From NCBI RefSeq assembly GCF_000374065.1, contig NZ_KB893313.1, forward strand, positions 1 to 64,000: a DNA stretch of 64,000 bases. Reading direction: 5' to 3'. A program made the position numbers and the translations under genes. The notes under the pieces were generated by a model, which did no database searches, was not told where the DNA came from, and worked only from the letters and a program-made list of their open reading frames with translations. Of this stretch, positions 41,530-50,844 are shown piece by piece (positions within the stretch are counted from its first letter, which is position 1; each line of letters opens with the position of its first letter). The stretch is from Spirosoma luteum DSM 19990. GTDB taxonomy: Bacteria; Bacteroidota; Bacteroidia; Cytophagales; Spirosomataceae.

Positions 41530-42395
41530 TTAACCTTTTGTATCAACTTTACTTTTTCGCTCCTGTTTTCGGTACTCCGATGGGTTTTGCCCCATTTGTT
41601 TTTTGAAAATGCGGGTGAAGTGGCTCTGGTCGGAGAAGCCCGTCAGGTAGGCAATTTCAGTGAGTGTATAGGTCGTTGTCTCCAGCAGATGCACGGCTTT
41701 GTCGATTCGGAGCTTGCGGATGTAGTCGCCAAACGAAAGGTCATCGAAGTAGCGGGCAAAGGTGCGGGATACATAGGCCGGGTTAACGTCCAGACTCTGG
41801 GACAAGTCGGTCAGACTGAGGGCTAGATTGGTATCGATCTGATCCTGAATCATCTCCTTCAGCTCACCAACCCAGGAAGGCGGTTTCCGTACACCTGACC
41901 GTTTGCCAGCCTGGAGGTACGTATGAAGGACTTCCAACAGCAGCCGCTCAGTAGGGCTTTGGGTATGTTTGACCGCTTGCAGATGCGTTGCCCAACTGTA
42001 CAGGGCATCATAAAGAATCAGGCCCTGAGCCAGTAATTGCCCATCGTCCTGAATGTTGTGGGCCAGTCCAGCCGAAATAGCCCATAAGCCCGCTGATTGG
42101 GCAGCCAACCCATGATCGTCCGTATCAGCCCCCGAATAATTGGGGCAAGTACGTGCAGTGCCGGATCGGTAAGCTTATGCTTCTGCAAAAAATAATCGAA
42201 CGTGCAGCGGTCTTCATAGTGCGTATAGTCAACACCAGGCAGGTCGAAAGGGATGGCCCCCAACGCTTGTGCCTGCTGGAGAACCTGGCTTTCCGGTACA
42301 AAATGAATTATCGCCGTCGGGTCGATGAAACGAAGAATGAGCCAGGGACAGGCCAATCGGTCAATCTTCGGGCGTTCCCGGGTTATCCAATGCAT
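41530..42395 (-). pseudogene. chrB: ChrB-like chromate sensor fused to AraC-type DNA-binding domain, frameshifted
   Basis: Two overlapping frames together encode one protein of about 289 residues. The first part (from the ATG at 42395) is a ChrB/chromate-resistance domain: MHWITRERPKIDRLACPWLI, then VDYTHYEDRCTFDYFL and ALHVLAPIIRG. At a C5 run (G5 on the coding strand, 42129-42133) the frame must shift by one base. The second frame then gives ADTDDHGLAAQSAGLWAIS and LILYDALYSWA, the end of the ChrB domain, followed by an AraC HTH (LSLTDLSQSLDVNPAYVSRTFARYF ... FSDQSHFTRIFKKQMG). A missing G explains the break: mutation, sequencing error or slippage switching. It leads the chromate cassette. 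Confidence 0.85.
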
Positions 42396-43061
42396 AAGTT
42401 TTAGTTTAGTAGTATCCCTACACTTGTCTGGCTCTCTGGAGAGGCAAAACAAATACACCGACTTTTGTACTGCCGTGGCTATTTACACGACTGAGCGTCA
42501 ATGCGTCCTTGGTTTTATAGCCACGCCCGCCTGATAGAGTATGTTGTAGTGCCTTCGACAACTGCCCATTTAGCAATGATTCATACCCTGAAAAGTTGAC
42601 CCAGACCGGATTTATGTAGTTTCTTCATCGCTAGAGCAAGATACGGTACATTTATAAGGTGATACATTTTCGGTACAGCTTTTTGGTGGCCAGCTTCCCC
42701 TCAACCCGTTGCCTGCCTGAAAATAATTGTTCGGCTTCTGAGGGAAATTCCGGCCTGGCATCCAAATAAAGGGAAGCAGGCTCTGCTACTGGTAGACGAA
42801 GTGTTTATTAACTGACGCGGATTACCTGCCTACCTGACATACTCCTATATTCCTCAGCCAGAATTCCCATCAAACGGGGTTCTGGCCGTTTCATTTCTAC
42901 CCCGATCACCATTAGACGGCTCATTAAAAATTAAAGTAAATTATAGTAAAAATTACAAAATTGGGTAAGTATGGGAAAGTACTAACCAGCCTTCTGGTAA
43001 TATTTGACGATTAATTTGGCGTAAAGGGCAGTAATTCTAAAAAATCTAAATCCTTAAATCC
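42396..43061 (+). other. susC upstream region (no intact gene)
   Basis: This 666-bp spacer holds the upstream side of the ChrB-AraC gene, the decayed cytochrome 3' end (42685-42815) and an A/T-rich susC leader (about 42920-43060). I see no clear TAnnTTTG promoter, no tRNA and no intact ORF. A word GAAAAGTTGACCC near 42.6 kb resembles some insertion-sequence ends but has no partner. Confidence 0.6.
42685..42815 (+). pseudogene. decayed copy of the 3' end of the membrane cytochrome gene
   Basis: This stretch repeats the last ~125 bp of the gene ending at 38612, with roughly 88% identity over 117 bp. The final 33 codons remain in frame and end in a stop: CLKIIVRLLREIPAWHP, then KGKQALLLVDEVFIN. 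The original has CLKIIARPLKEIPAWHP. A 2-bp gap breaks the frame just upstream, and nothing of the rest of the gene is present. It therefore marks a lost paralogue or rearranged junction immediately before susC. Confidence 0.85.
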
Positions 43062-46000
43062 ATGAACAGACTCTATCATCTAGCGGCACTAGGTTTACTG
43101 GCGGGAAGTATCCCCAGTTTTGCCCAGGAGGCCAGGCCCATTCTCCAGAAGTATACGCCTGTTACCAGTGGGCAATTACTGGCGCTCAACATACCACGGC
43201 CAACGCTGCTTCCTACCAGCGATGCACCCGTGGATGTAACTATATCGGGAAAGGTAACCGATGAAAAGGGAGAGGGCTTACCGGGCGTAAGTGTCGTAGT
43301 AAAAGGTACAACGCAGGGAACCACCACTGATGGCACAGGGAGTTTTAAAATAAATGCCCCTACTGCCAATGCAACATTGGTATTCAGTTTTGTAGGCTAT
43401 GAAAAAAAGGAAGTACCCATTGGTGGCAAATCAACGCTGACCGTTACCCTGGCTCCCGGCGACCAGACGCTGAACGAAGTGGTCGTCGTTGGATACGGTA
43501 GTCAGCTGAAGAAAGAAATAACGGGTGCCGTGCAGACGGTAAGCGCGCAGGAAATTAAAGACTTGCCCGTTTCGCAAATCGGCCAGAAACTCCAGGGCCG
43601 GCTGGCGGGTGTTCAGATCAACCAGACAACGGGTAAGCCTGGCCAGGGGATCAATATTCGTATCCGGGGTCAGGTTTCGGTATCGGCGGGCAGCGACCCA
43701 CTGTACGTGATTGATGGCTTCCCGATCACGGGAAGTATTGGGCAGCTCAACCCTGACGAGATTGACGACATCTCGATTCTGAAAGATGCCGCGTCTACCT
43801 CTTTGTACGGTTCGCGGGCGGCTAACGGGGTGGTACTGATTACGACAAAAAAAGGGAAACCGGGTCAGACCAACGTGAGCTTCAACACCTACGCGGGTAT
43901 ACAGAAGGTACCCGTCAGGGGCCGGGTAAAAATGCTCAATGCCGTTGAGTTTGCCCAGTATAAAAAAGAGTACTACGAAGATCAGGGGCAGGCTGTTCCG
44001 GACATTTTCCAGAACCCGGCTCAGTACGAGGGGAAAGACAATGACTGGTATAATGCGCTGCTCCGGGAAGCCCCCGTACAAAGCTACAACCTGAACATTT
44101 CCTCCAATACTGCCAAATCCAACACTTCGCTGGTGGCTGGCTATTTCAACCAGCAGGGAGTGGTGCTCAATAACGTTTACAAGCGGTATTCGCTGCGGAT
44201 GAATACCAATTTCAACGTATCCGACAAAGTGGCCGTAGGCTTTAACCTGGCCCCATCCTATGTGTTCGATAACACCCCCCGCACGGATGGTGACCGGGGC
44301 ACGGGTATTTTGTTCAACGCCCTGCACACCTGGCCCGTATACCCAATTTACGATAACAACGGGGAGCTAACCAAAGTCAATCAGCTTCCGGGCAACACCG
44401 GCAATATTTTCGCTTACCCAAACTGGGTGCGGGCCGCGAATGAATTGACCAACGAAACCAAAAATACAAACCTACTATCGAACGCCTACATCCAGTATAA
44501 GCCCATCAGCGGGCTCACACTCCGGTCGTCGATCAATGTAGAGTACCTGAATTCGAAGTTCTTCTTCTTCAACCCCTCCACGGCCACGAACTTTATCAAC
44601 GTGCCTATTCCAACCACCGCCGTTTCTATCCGGCAGGCGACCGAGAATATATCCTGGCTGAACGAAAACCTGGCTACGTACAACCGGAGTTTCGGTGATC
44701 ACAATTTCGAGTTACTGGCCGGTTTTACTAACCAGCACTTCCGCCAGGATTTCAGCCGGATTGAAGCCAATACCTACGCCGATGACCGTCTTCCAACCAT
44801 CCAGGGTGCCCTCAACGTTAACCGGGGTGGCACGTTAAATGGAGTGAACGAATGGGCACTTACGTCGTATCTGTCTCGTCTGACTTACAATTACAAAGGT
44901 AAATATTTGTTCACAGCCGCTATACGGAGCGATGGGTCGTCCCGTTTCGGAGCAAATAACCAGTATGGCACGTTCCCCTCCGCTTCTGTTGGCTGGGTGG
45001 TATCGGACGAAGATTTCCTCAAGCCCATTCAGCAGATATCATTTGCCAAACTCCGGGCCAGCTATGGTGTAATTGGGAACAATAACATTGGTAACTACAC
45101 CCAGTATGCGCTGGTTAATAATACGACCAATGCTGTTTTTGGTAACAACGTAGCCACGGGTGCTGTAGTAACGTCGTTGTCGAACCCCAATCTGGGTTGG
45201 GAAACAACCAAGCAGTTCGACGCCGGGATTGATCTGGGGCTGTTCAACGACCGCATTCAGTTCATCTACGATTTTTATACCAAACGCACAACGAACCTGC
45301 TGTACAATGTACAGATTCCCCAGGAGGCCGGGTTTGGTTTCTACACCGATAACATCGGTGAGATCAAGTTCTGGGGTCATGAGTTTTCGCTGACCAGCCG
45401 AAATACCACGGGCCGACTGAAGTGGACTACCAACGCCAATATTTCGTTCAACCGCAACTTAGTTCTCTCACTGGCACCGGGTATCGACCGGGTATACGGC
45501 ACGTTCCACATCACCCAGGTAGGGCAGCCTTTTGGTCAGTTCTACGGCATGGTGAAGCAGGGCTATTACCAAAACGCCGAAGAACTTAAAAACTCGCCCG
45601 TCATTCCGGGCCGGTCGGCCGTAGGAACCATCAAATTCAAGGATGTCAATGGCGATGGGGTTATTACCTACGGCGGTGACCAGGACGACCGGGCTATCAT
45701 TGGCAGCCCATTTCCCAAATTCACGTATGGTCTGGTCAACACATTCCAGTACGGCAAATTCGATTTGTCTGTTACCGGTTCTGGCTCGAACGGTAATCAG
45801 CTCTGGATACGGCACCTGTACAGCACCGCCAACCTGGACGGCGTATTTAACCTGGTAGCAGGCGTTAAAGACCGCTTCCGGGTAAACAAAGATGGTGCGG
45901 TGATTACCCCGGGGGCTGGCCAGTTCGGTGTCTCCAACGGAGGTGGTAACTTCACGGGTGTTGAGCGTGACTGGAACAGTTCGCAGTTTCTGGCCGACGC

Positions 46001-46253
46001 GTCCTACTTTACGATCAAGAATATCACGCTGGGCTATAACATCGGGGCCTTCGATAAATACTTCAAGTCTGCCCGGTTATACGCTTCTATCCAACAGGTG
46101 TACGTATTCACGAAGTATCGGGGTGGGCCTAACCCGGAAACCAGTGCTCAGGGCGACGGTAACGGCGATGGTGGTAACTTGAGTCAGGGCGTCGACCTGT
46201 CTAACTACCCCGTTCCCCGTACCTACACGTTAGGCATCAACCTGAATTTCTAA
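43062..46253 (+). CDS. SusC/RagA-family TonB-linked outer-membrane transporter
   Basis: The 1063-residue outer-membrane protein imports oligosaccharides together with SusD. A signal peptide (LAALGLLAGSIPSFAQ) is followed by a carboxypeptidase-regulatory-like domain (about 58-133: VTISGKVTDEKGEGLPGVSV), the plug with the SusC signature (VVVVGYGSQLKKEITGAV ... LKDAASTSLYGSRAANGV) and a 22-strand barrel ending YTLGINLNF. Length is normal. It pairs with susD 51 nt downstream. A glycan substrate is inferred. Confidence 0.96.
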   Translation: MNRLYHLAALGLLAGSIPSFAQEARPILQKYTPVTSGQLLALNIPRPTLLPTSDAPVDVTISGKVTDEKGEGLPGVSVVVKGTTQGTTTDGTGSFKINAPTANATLVFSFVGYEKKEVPIGGKSTLTVTLAPGDQTLNEVVVVGYGSQLKKEITGAVQTVSAQEIKDLPVSQIGQKLQGRLAGVQINQTTGKPGQGINIRIRGQVSVSAGSDPLYVIDGFPITGSIGQLNPDEIDDISILKDAASTSLYGSRAANGVVLITTKKGKPGQTNVSFNTYAGIQKVPVRGRVKMLNAVEFAQYKKEYYEDQGQAVPDIFQNPAQYEGKDNDWYNALLREAPVQSYNLNISSNTAKSNTSLVAGYFNQQGVVLNNVYKRYSLRMNTNFNVSDKVAVGFNLAPSYVFDNTPRTDGDRGTGILFNALHTWPVYPIYDNNGELTKVNQLPGNTGNIFAYPNWVRAANELTNETKNTNLLSNAYIQYKPISGLTLRSSINVEYLNSKFFFFNPSTATNFINVPIPTTAVSIRQATENISWLNENLATYNRSFGDHNFELLAGFTNQHFRQDFSRIEANTYADDRLPTIQGALNVNRGGTLNGVNEWALTSYLSRLTYNYKGKYLFTAAIRSDGSSRFGANNQYGTFPSASVGWVVSDEDFLKPIQQISFAKLRASYGVIGNNNIGNYTQYALVNNTTNAVFGNNVATGAVVTSLSNPNLGWETTKQFDAGIDLGLFNDRIQFIYDFYTKRTTNLLYNVQIPQEAGFGFYTDNIGEIKFWGHEFSLTSRNTTGRLKWTTNANISFNRNLVLSLAPGIDRVYGTFHITQVGQPFGQFYGMVKQGYYQNAEELKNSPVIPGRSAVGTIKFKDVNGDGVITYGGDQDDRAIIGSPFPKFTYGLVNTFQYGKFDLSVTGSGSNGNQLWIRHLYSTANLDGVFNLVAGVKDRFRVNKDGAVITPGAGQFGVSNGGGNFTGVERDWNSSQFLADASYFTIKNITLGYNIGAFDKYFKSARLYASIQQVYVFTKYRGGPNPETSAQGDGNGDGGNLSQGVDLSNYPVPRTYTLGINLNF

Positions 46254-46304
46254 GCCATACAGGCTTATCAACCTTATTTTCAACATTCTTATCCAATTAC
46301 AAGA

Positions 46305-47816
46305 ATGAACAAAAGACTCATAGCGACCTGGATTTTAGGGATTGCCCTAACCGGTTGCAGCAAAGATTTCCTGACGATAGTGCCCGAAACGGCGTTGAGT
46401 TCGGCCACATTTTTCAAAACCCAGGCTGATTTTCAGCAGGCTGTCAATGGAGCCTATGTTCCCCTCCGCCCTATCTTTAACGAACGATGGTGGATTCTGG
46501 GCGAACTACACTCCGACAATGCCTACTATGCCCGAAACGTACTGTTCGGAGCGGTTGACCCCACGGAGAATATCGCCGATTTCGCGGTACCGACGGCCAA
46601 CGGCGTTACCGCCAATGACAACGTACTGCAACAGTACCGGTATGATTACCAGATCATTGCCCGGGCCAATCAAGTCCTGGCCCTTATAGACGGGGTAACG
46701 TTTGATAGTGATGCCACAAAGAACAATTTGAAAGGCCAGGCTCTGTTCCTCAGAGGTTTTGCTTATTTTCAACTGGCTAGTTTGTTTGGTAAAGTTCCAC
46801 TGCACCTGACACCCGTCACGGGTCGGGATGATGCCGCTTTACCGTTGTCTACAACGGCTGACATCTACGCCCAGATTGAAAAGGATGTTACGGCGGCTAC
46901 TACCCTGTTGCCAAACAAGGCAAAACAGGAAGCGGGTCGGGCCACGTCGGGTGCCGCCAAAACCCTGCTGGCAAATTTGTATCTGGTGCAGAAAAAATGG
47001 GACAAGGTCGAAACGCTGATGCGGGATGTTATCACCAACGATGGGTACAGTCTGATGCCTAACTACGATAACGCTTTTTCGTTTTCGACGAGCAATAAGA
47101 ACAACGCCGAGTCGGTGTTTGAAGTACAGTTTCTGGAAGGTTCGGCGGGGTATAACGGTAACCTTATCTACCGGATTGTGCCCACCCCTATCACCTCAGC
47201 CGAGCTGGGCGTCATCACCGGTACCTCGAATCCGCAGGGTCTTTCGGGTGAGAACAACATGATTCCAACCCCGGATATTATTGCGGCCTACGAACCCGGC
47301 GACAAGCGGAAGGACATCAGTATCGGCTTCGTAACCCTGAGTCAGAGTCTGCGGGCCAATAAGGAATACCCTTACGTGAAGAAATTTGCCCGCCCCCACG
47401 CGCTGCATCAGAACACGGGTACCAACTGGTCCGTTTACCGCTATGCCGAAGTACTGCTGTTCATGGCCGAAGCACTCAATGAGCAGGGGAAAGCTGCCGA
47501 AGCGGCCACGTACCTGAATCAGGTACGGACACGGGCGGGCCTGGCAGCTACCCAAGCAACGTCGCAGGCCGATATGCGAACGGCTATTTATCAGGAACGC
47601 CGGGTTGAATTGGCGTTTGAAGCCAAACGGTGGTTTGATCTGGTCAGAACAGGTCGGGTGAAAGAGGTTATCACCGCTTACGGAGCACGCATAAAAGCTA
47701 ACCCAACCGCGTATTATTTCCCGGCGGGGGCTGTTCCCCCACCCAATGCGTTTACCGTACTGGATGATTACTATGGCCTGCCAGCCGTTGAAGCGGCTCT
47801 GACACCTTCTTTCTAA
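46305..47816 (+). CDS. SusD/RagB-family glycan-binding lipoprotein
   Basis: The 503-residue surface lipoprotein forms the lid on the SusC barrel. The lipobox is ALTGC (Cys at residue 18). The SusD N-terminal segment (SATFFKTQADFQQAVNGAYVPLR), the TPR-like helices (ALFLRGFAYFQLASLFGKVPL) and the C-terminal motif (LNQVRTRAGL ... IYQERRVELAFEAKRWFDLVRTG) are all typical. It is followed by a strong hairpin, so SusCD forms a transcript that ends there. Confidence 0.95.
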   Translation: MNKRLIATWILGIALTGCSKDFLTIVPETALSSATFFKTQADFQQAVNGAYVPLRPIFNERWWILGELHSDNAYYARNVLFGAVDPTENIADFAVPTANGVTANDNVLQQYRYDYQIIARANQVLALIDGVTFDSDATKNNLKGQALFLRGFAYFQLASLFGKVPLHLTPVTGRDDAALPLSTTADIYAQIEKDVTAATTLLPNKAKQEAGRATSGAAKTLLANLYLVQKKWDKVETLMRDVITNDGYSLMPNYDNAFSFSTSNKNNAESVFEVQFLEGSAGYNGNLIYRIVPTPITSAELGVITGTSNPQGLSGENNMIPTPDIIAAYEPGDKRKDISIGFVTLSQSLRANKEYPYVKKFARPHALHQNTGTNWSVYRYAEVLLFMAEALNEQGKAAEAATYLNQVRTRAGLAATQATSQADMRTAIYQERRVELAFEAKRWFDLVRTGRVKEVITAYGARIKANPTAYYFPAGAVPPPNAFTVLDDYYGLPAVEAALTPSF

Positions 47817-47827
47817 GATTAATTTCT

Positions 47828-47861
47828 GGTGTGTGCCGGGCAACATTGCCCGGCACACACC
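47828..47861. terminator. hairpin terminator after susD
   Basis: A perfect 16-bp inverted repeat (GGTGTGTGCCGGGCAA and its complement) has only two bases between the arms. It is very GC-rich and lies 12 nt after the susD stop. The T-tract is weak, so it may be a Rho-independent terminator or an mRNA-end stabiliser. Confidence 0.75.
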
Positions 47862-48136
47862 TTACTTATAGCAAAAGCACTTATAATAAATTAGTTATAT
47901 ACTAGCAGATTACCTTGCGGTTTACCTGCTCATCGGTCAGGATAGCGAAAGTAAAACAAGCTGAGTTTATAGGGTCTATCGAAACCGGCGGATTTACGGA
48001 ACATTCACCCTAAAAAGTAGTAAAAAAGCCACCCATCTGACTCTTATTATAGAAGGGCATAAGCTCAAAGAGGGTGCTGGCGGAAAGACAGTAGCATACA
48101 GCCCAACTATCTAGTAAATTTTACGTACCAACTACT
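47862..48136. other. non-coding spacer upstream of the cytochrome dehydrogenase-like gene
   Basis: No ORF, tRNA or repeat is evident in these 275 bp. The A/T-rich middle (about 47870-47910) may hold a promoter for the downstream operon, but no consensus TAnnTTTG was found. Confidence 0.5.
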
Positions 48137-50812
48137 ATGATTTCTCAATTCAACAAGGCAAAACTCGGGCTGGCGTTCTCCGTGCTCGTTTTGGCCGGTG
48201 CATCCTGGGTCAGCCTGCACTATCCGGAAACGGCCCGGCAGGGAGATGAAAATCCCAAGGCTCAAAACCTGAAACTTCAGCCGGGCTTTAAGGCGGAGCA
48301 TCTGTATAGCATCTCCGAAAATAGCGATGGGTCGTGGGTATCCATGACGTTTGACGATAAGGGCCGAATGATCGCTTCTGATCAGTATGGCGGCTTATAT
48401 CGATTAACCGTTCCGGCTATCGGTTCGGGCTCGACAACCCCAACCGTTGAGAAGCTGGCCATCGATAAGGATACCAGTGTTACTATGGGCTACGCCCACG
48501 GTTTGCTGTATGCCTTCAATAGCCTGTACGTGATGGTGAACAACCGTCCCAGCAAGCAGTTCCCTAAACCAAGTGGCCTATACCGCCTGCAGGATACGAA
48601 TGGCGACGATCAGTACGATAAAGTGACCATGTTGCGGGAACTAGTAGGCGAAGGAGAACACGGACCGCACAGTATCATCCTGTCGCCCGACAAAAAGTCG
48701 CTTTACGTCACCAGCGGTAATCATACCGACGTGCCCAAGATGGATGCCTACCGGCTTCCATCCAACTGGCAGGAGGACAACCTGTTCCCGCTTATTAAAG
48801 ACCCCCGCGGCCACGCCAACAACCGGATGGCCCCCGGTGGCTGGGTTGCGCAGGTTGACCCGGAAGGAAAACGGTGGGAGTTGATGGGTGCGGGCTTCCG
48901 CAACGAATTTGATATTGCCTTCAACGAAGCCGGTGATTTGTTCACCTACGATTCGGATATGGAGTGGGATTTCGGCCTGCCCTGGTACCGGCCTACGCGG
49001 ATTTGCCACGTCCCCAGCGGAGCTGAGTTTGGCTGGCGTACCGGCAACAGCAAGTGGCTGCCCGCCAATCCGGATAACCTCCCGCCCGTACTGAACATTG
49101 GACAGGGGTCTCCTACCAACGTTTTTTACGGTCAGAATGCTAAATTCCCCCAGAAATACCGCCAGTCACTGTTTGCGTTCGACTGGAGTTTCGGCATCAT
49201 TTACTCCATCCATCTCAAACCCAAAGGGGCTACCTACGAAGGTGAGCGGGAAGAGTTTATTTCGGGCTCTCCCCTACCCGTTACCGACGGCGTTATTGGC
49301 CCCGACGGTGCCCTGTATTTCATGACCGGTGGCCGTCGGCTGGAGTCCGATTTGTACCGGGTTTACTACGCGGGCACTGAATCAACGACCGCTCAGGCAC
49401 CTGCCGTTACAGCCGAGAACAAGCTCCGGAAAAGCCTGGAGAAGTACCACGAAGGTCCGGATGCCGGTGCCCTGGCTGCGGCCTGGCCCAATCTAAATCA
49501 CCCCGACCGTTTTGTGCGGTACGCGGCCCGGATTGCCGTTGAACACCAGCCCGTAGCTCAGTGGCAGGACAAAGCGATTGCCGAAACTGATCCACAACGG
49601 GCCACACAGGCCATTGTAGCGCTGGCCCGGCAGGGAACTGCCGACCTGAAAAGCAAAGCCATTAGTACGCTGCTGAAAATCAATTACGCTCAGTTGCCCG
49701 AATCGCAGCAGTTTGATATGTTACGGGCTTTTGAACTGATTTTCCTGCGAATGGGAGAACCCGATGCGGCCGACAAAGCAAAGGTAGTAGCGTATCTTAA
49801 TCCGCACTACCCTGCTAAAACCGCCCTGCTGAATCGCGGTCTCAGTAAAGTCCTGATCTATCTGGAAGCACCAAACGTGGTGAACAAAACCCTGGCCCTG
49901 ATGGATATCAAAGACGAGCCGGGCAGTAAGAACCTGGGTCTGGAACCCGCCACTGCCTCCTCCGACCTGATTCTGCGTAACCCGCAGTACGGGATGGATA
50001 TCGCCAAAATGCTGGCCAAAGTCCCCCCCCTTCAGCAAACGTATTATGCGGTGATGCTGAGCCGGGAAGGTGCGGGATGGACACCAGAACTTCGGAATAA
50101 ATACTTTAGCTGGTTCGGCAATGCCTTTAAGTACGAGGGTGGCCGTAGTTACGTAGGGTTTATTGACCGGGCCAGAAAGATGGCACTCACCCACGTTCCC
50201 AAAGAGCAGTTCGAGAAGTATAACAAAATGTCGGGAGCCGAACTGCTGACCAGTTCCGGTAATGATATTGCCATGAGTGGCTTTGCCCCAAAAGGGCCTG
50301 GCCGTCGCTGGACACTGGACAATGCCGTTGCGGCAGTTGATAGTGGCAAGGCGCACCTGGATTTTGAAACGGGCAAGAAAATCTATTCGGCTATTCTGTG
50401 CAAAAACTGCCACGCCATCCAGGGTTCGGGTGGGGATATTGGTCCGGACCTGACGCAGTTGGGTACCCGTTTCTCGAATAAAGACATTCTGGAAGCCATC
50501 ATCAACCCCAGCAAAGCCGTGTCTGACCAGTATGCCTCCACGATTTTCTACCTTAAAAACGGGCAGTCTGTACTGGGACGGCTGGTGAATGAGGATAAAA
50601 CGAACTATATGATTTCGCAGAACCCATTCGCGGCCGATCAGCTTCGGAAGGTTCCGAAGAAAGACGTTACCTCAAAGCGGTACTCGCCAGAGTCGATCAT
50701 GCTGCCGGGCCTGATCAACAGCCTGAACCCGGAAGAGCTCCGGACCCTGATTGCTTACCTCAAATCGGGTGGCAATGAAAATAACGAAGTGTACAAAGCA
50801 GGTGGAAAATAA
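48137..50812 (+). CDS. secreted beta-propeller protein with C-terminal c-type cytochrome (dehydrogenase-like)
   Basis: The 891-residue protein has a signal-anchor or signal peptide (KAKLGLAFSVLVLAGASWVS). Residues ~45-420 form a sugar-dehydrogenase-like beta-propeller (FDDKGRMIASDQYGGLYRL, GEHGPHSIILSPDKKSLYV, APGGWVAQVDPEGKRWE). A helical, HEAT-like middle follows. The C-terminal planctomycete/Verrucomicrobia-type heme domain has CKNCH at 755-759 and SIMLPGLINSL. It probably oxidises a sugar in the periplasm and passes electrons to its heme; substrate and cofactor (PQQ or none) are not shown. It is the first gene of the catabolic cluster, followed 33 nt later by DUF1080. Confidence 0.85.
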   Translation: MISQFNKAKLGLAFSVLVLAGASWVSLHYPETARQGDENPKAQNLKLQPGFKAEHLYSISENSDGSWVSMTFDDKGRMIASDQYGGLYRLTVPAIGSGSTTPTVEKLAIDKDTSVTMGYAHGLLYAFNSLYVMVNNRPSKQFPKPSGLYRLQDTNGDDQYDKVTMLRELVGEGEHGPHSIILSPDKKSLYVTSGNHTDVPKMDAYRLPSNWQEDNLFPLIKDPRGHANNRMAPGGWVAQVDPEGKRWELMGAGFRNEFDIAFNEAGDLFTYDSDMEWDFGLPWYRPTRICHVPSGAEFGWRTGNSKWLPANPDNLPPVLNIGQGSPTNVFYGQNAKFPQKYRQSLFAFDWSFGIIYSIHLKPKGATYEGEREEFISGSPLPVTDGVIGPDGALYFMTGGRRLESDLYRVYYAGTESTTAQAPAVTAENKLRKSLEKYHEGPDAGALAAAWPNLNHPDRFVRYAARIAVEHQPVAQWQDKAIAETDPQRATQAIVALARQGTADLKSKAISTLLKINYAQLPESQQFDMLRAFELIFLRMGEPDAADKAKVVAYLNPHYPAKTALLNRGLSKVLIYLEAPNVVNKTLALMDIKDEPGSKNLGLEPATASSDLILRNPQYGMDIAKMLAKVPPLQQTYYAVMLSREGAGWTPELRNKYFSWFGNAFKYEGGRSYVGFIDRARKMALTHVPKEQFEKYNKMSGAELLTSSGNDIAMSGFAPKGPGRRWTLDNAVAAVDSGKAHLDFETGKKIYSAILCKNCHAIQGSGGDIGPDLTQLGTRFSNKDILEAIINPSKAVSDQYASTIFYLKNGQSVLGRLVNEDKTNYMISQNPFAADQLRKVPKKDVTSKRYSPESIMLPGLINSLNPEELRTLIAYLKSGGNENNEVYKAGGK

Positions 50813-50844
50813 GTAGCACCACGCACTAAAAAACCGGTATTCAT

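Noticed and set aside
42580..42620. Possible insertion-sequence end (GAAAAGTTGACCC)
   Set aside because: No matching inverted end, transposase remnant or target duplication was found nearby.
38482..42815. The paired gene-end copies as a transposon target-site duplication
   Set aside because: They are ~125 bp long, differ at about 12% of positions and include partly preserved coding sequence, so they are paralogous remnants rather than a duplication made on insertion.
43431..44327. 298-codon antisense open frame within susC
   Set aside because: It is antisense to a well-supported susC, has no recognisable domain and is explained by the codon use of the real gene.
49721..50413. 230-codon antisense open frame inside the propeller/cytochrome gene
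   Set aside because: It has no similarity to any family I know and lies fully inside a gene with clear heme and propeller motifs.
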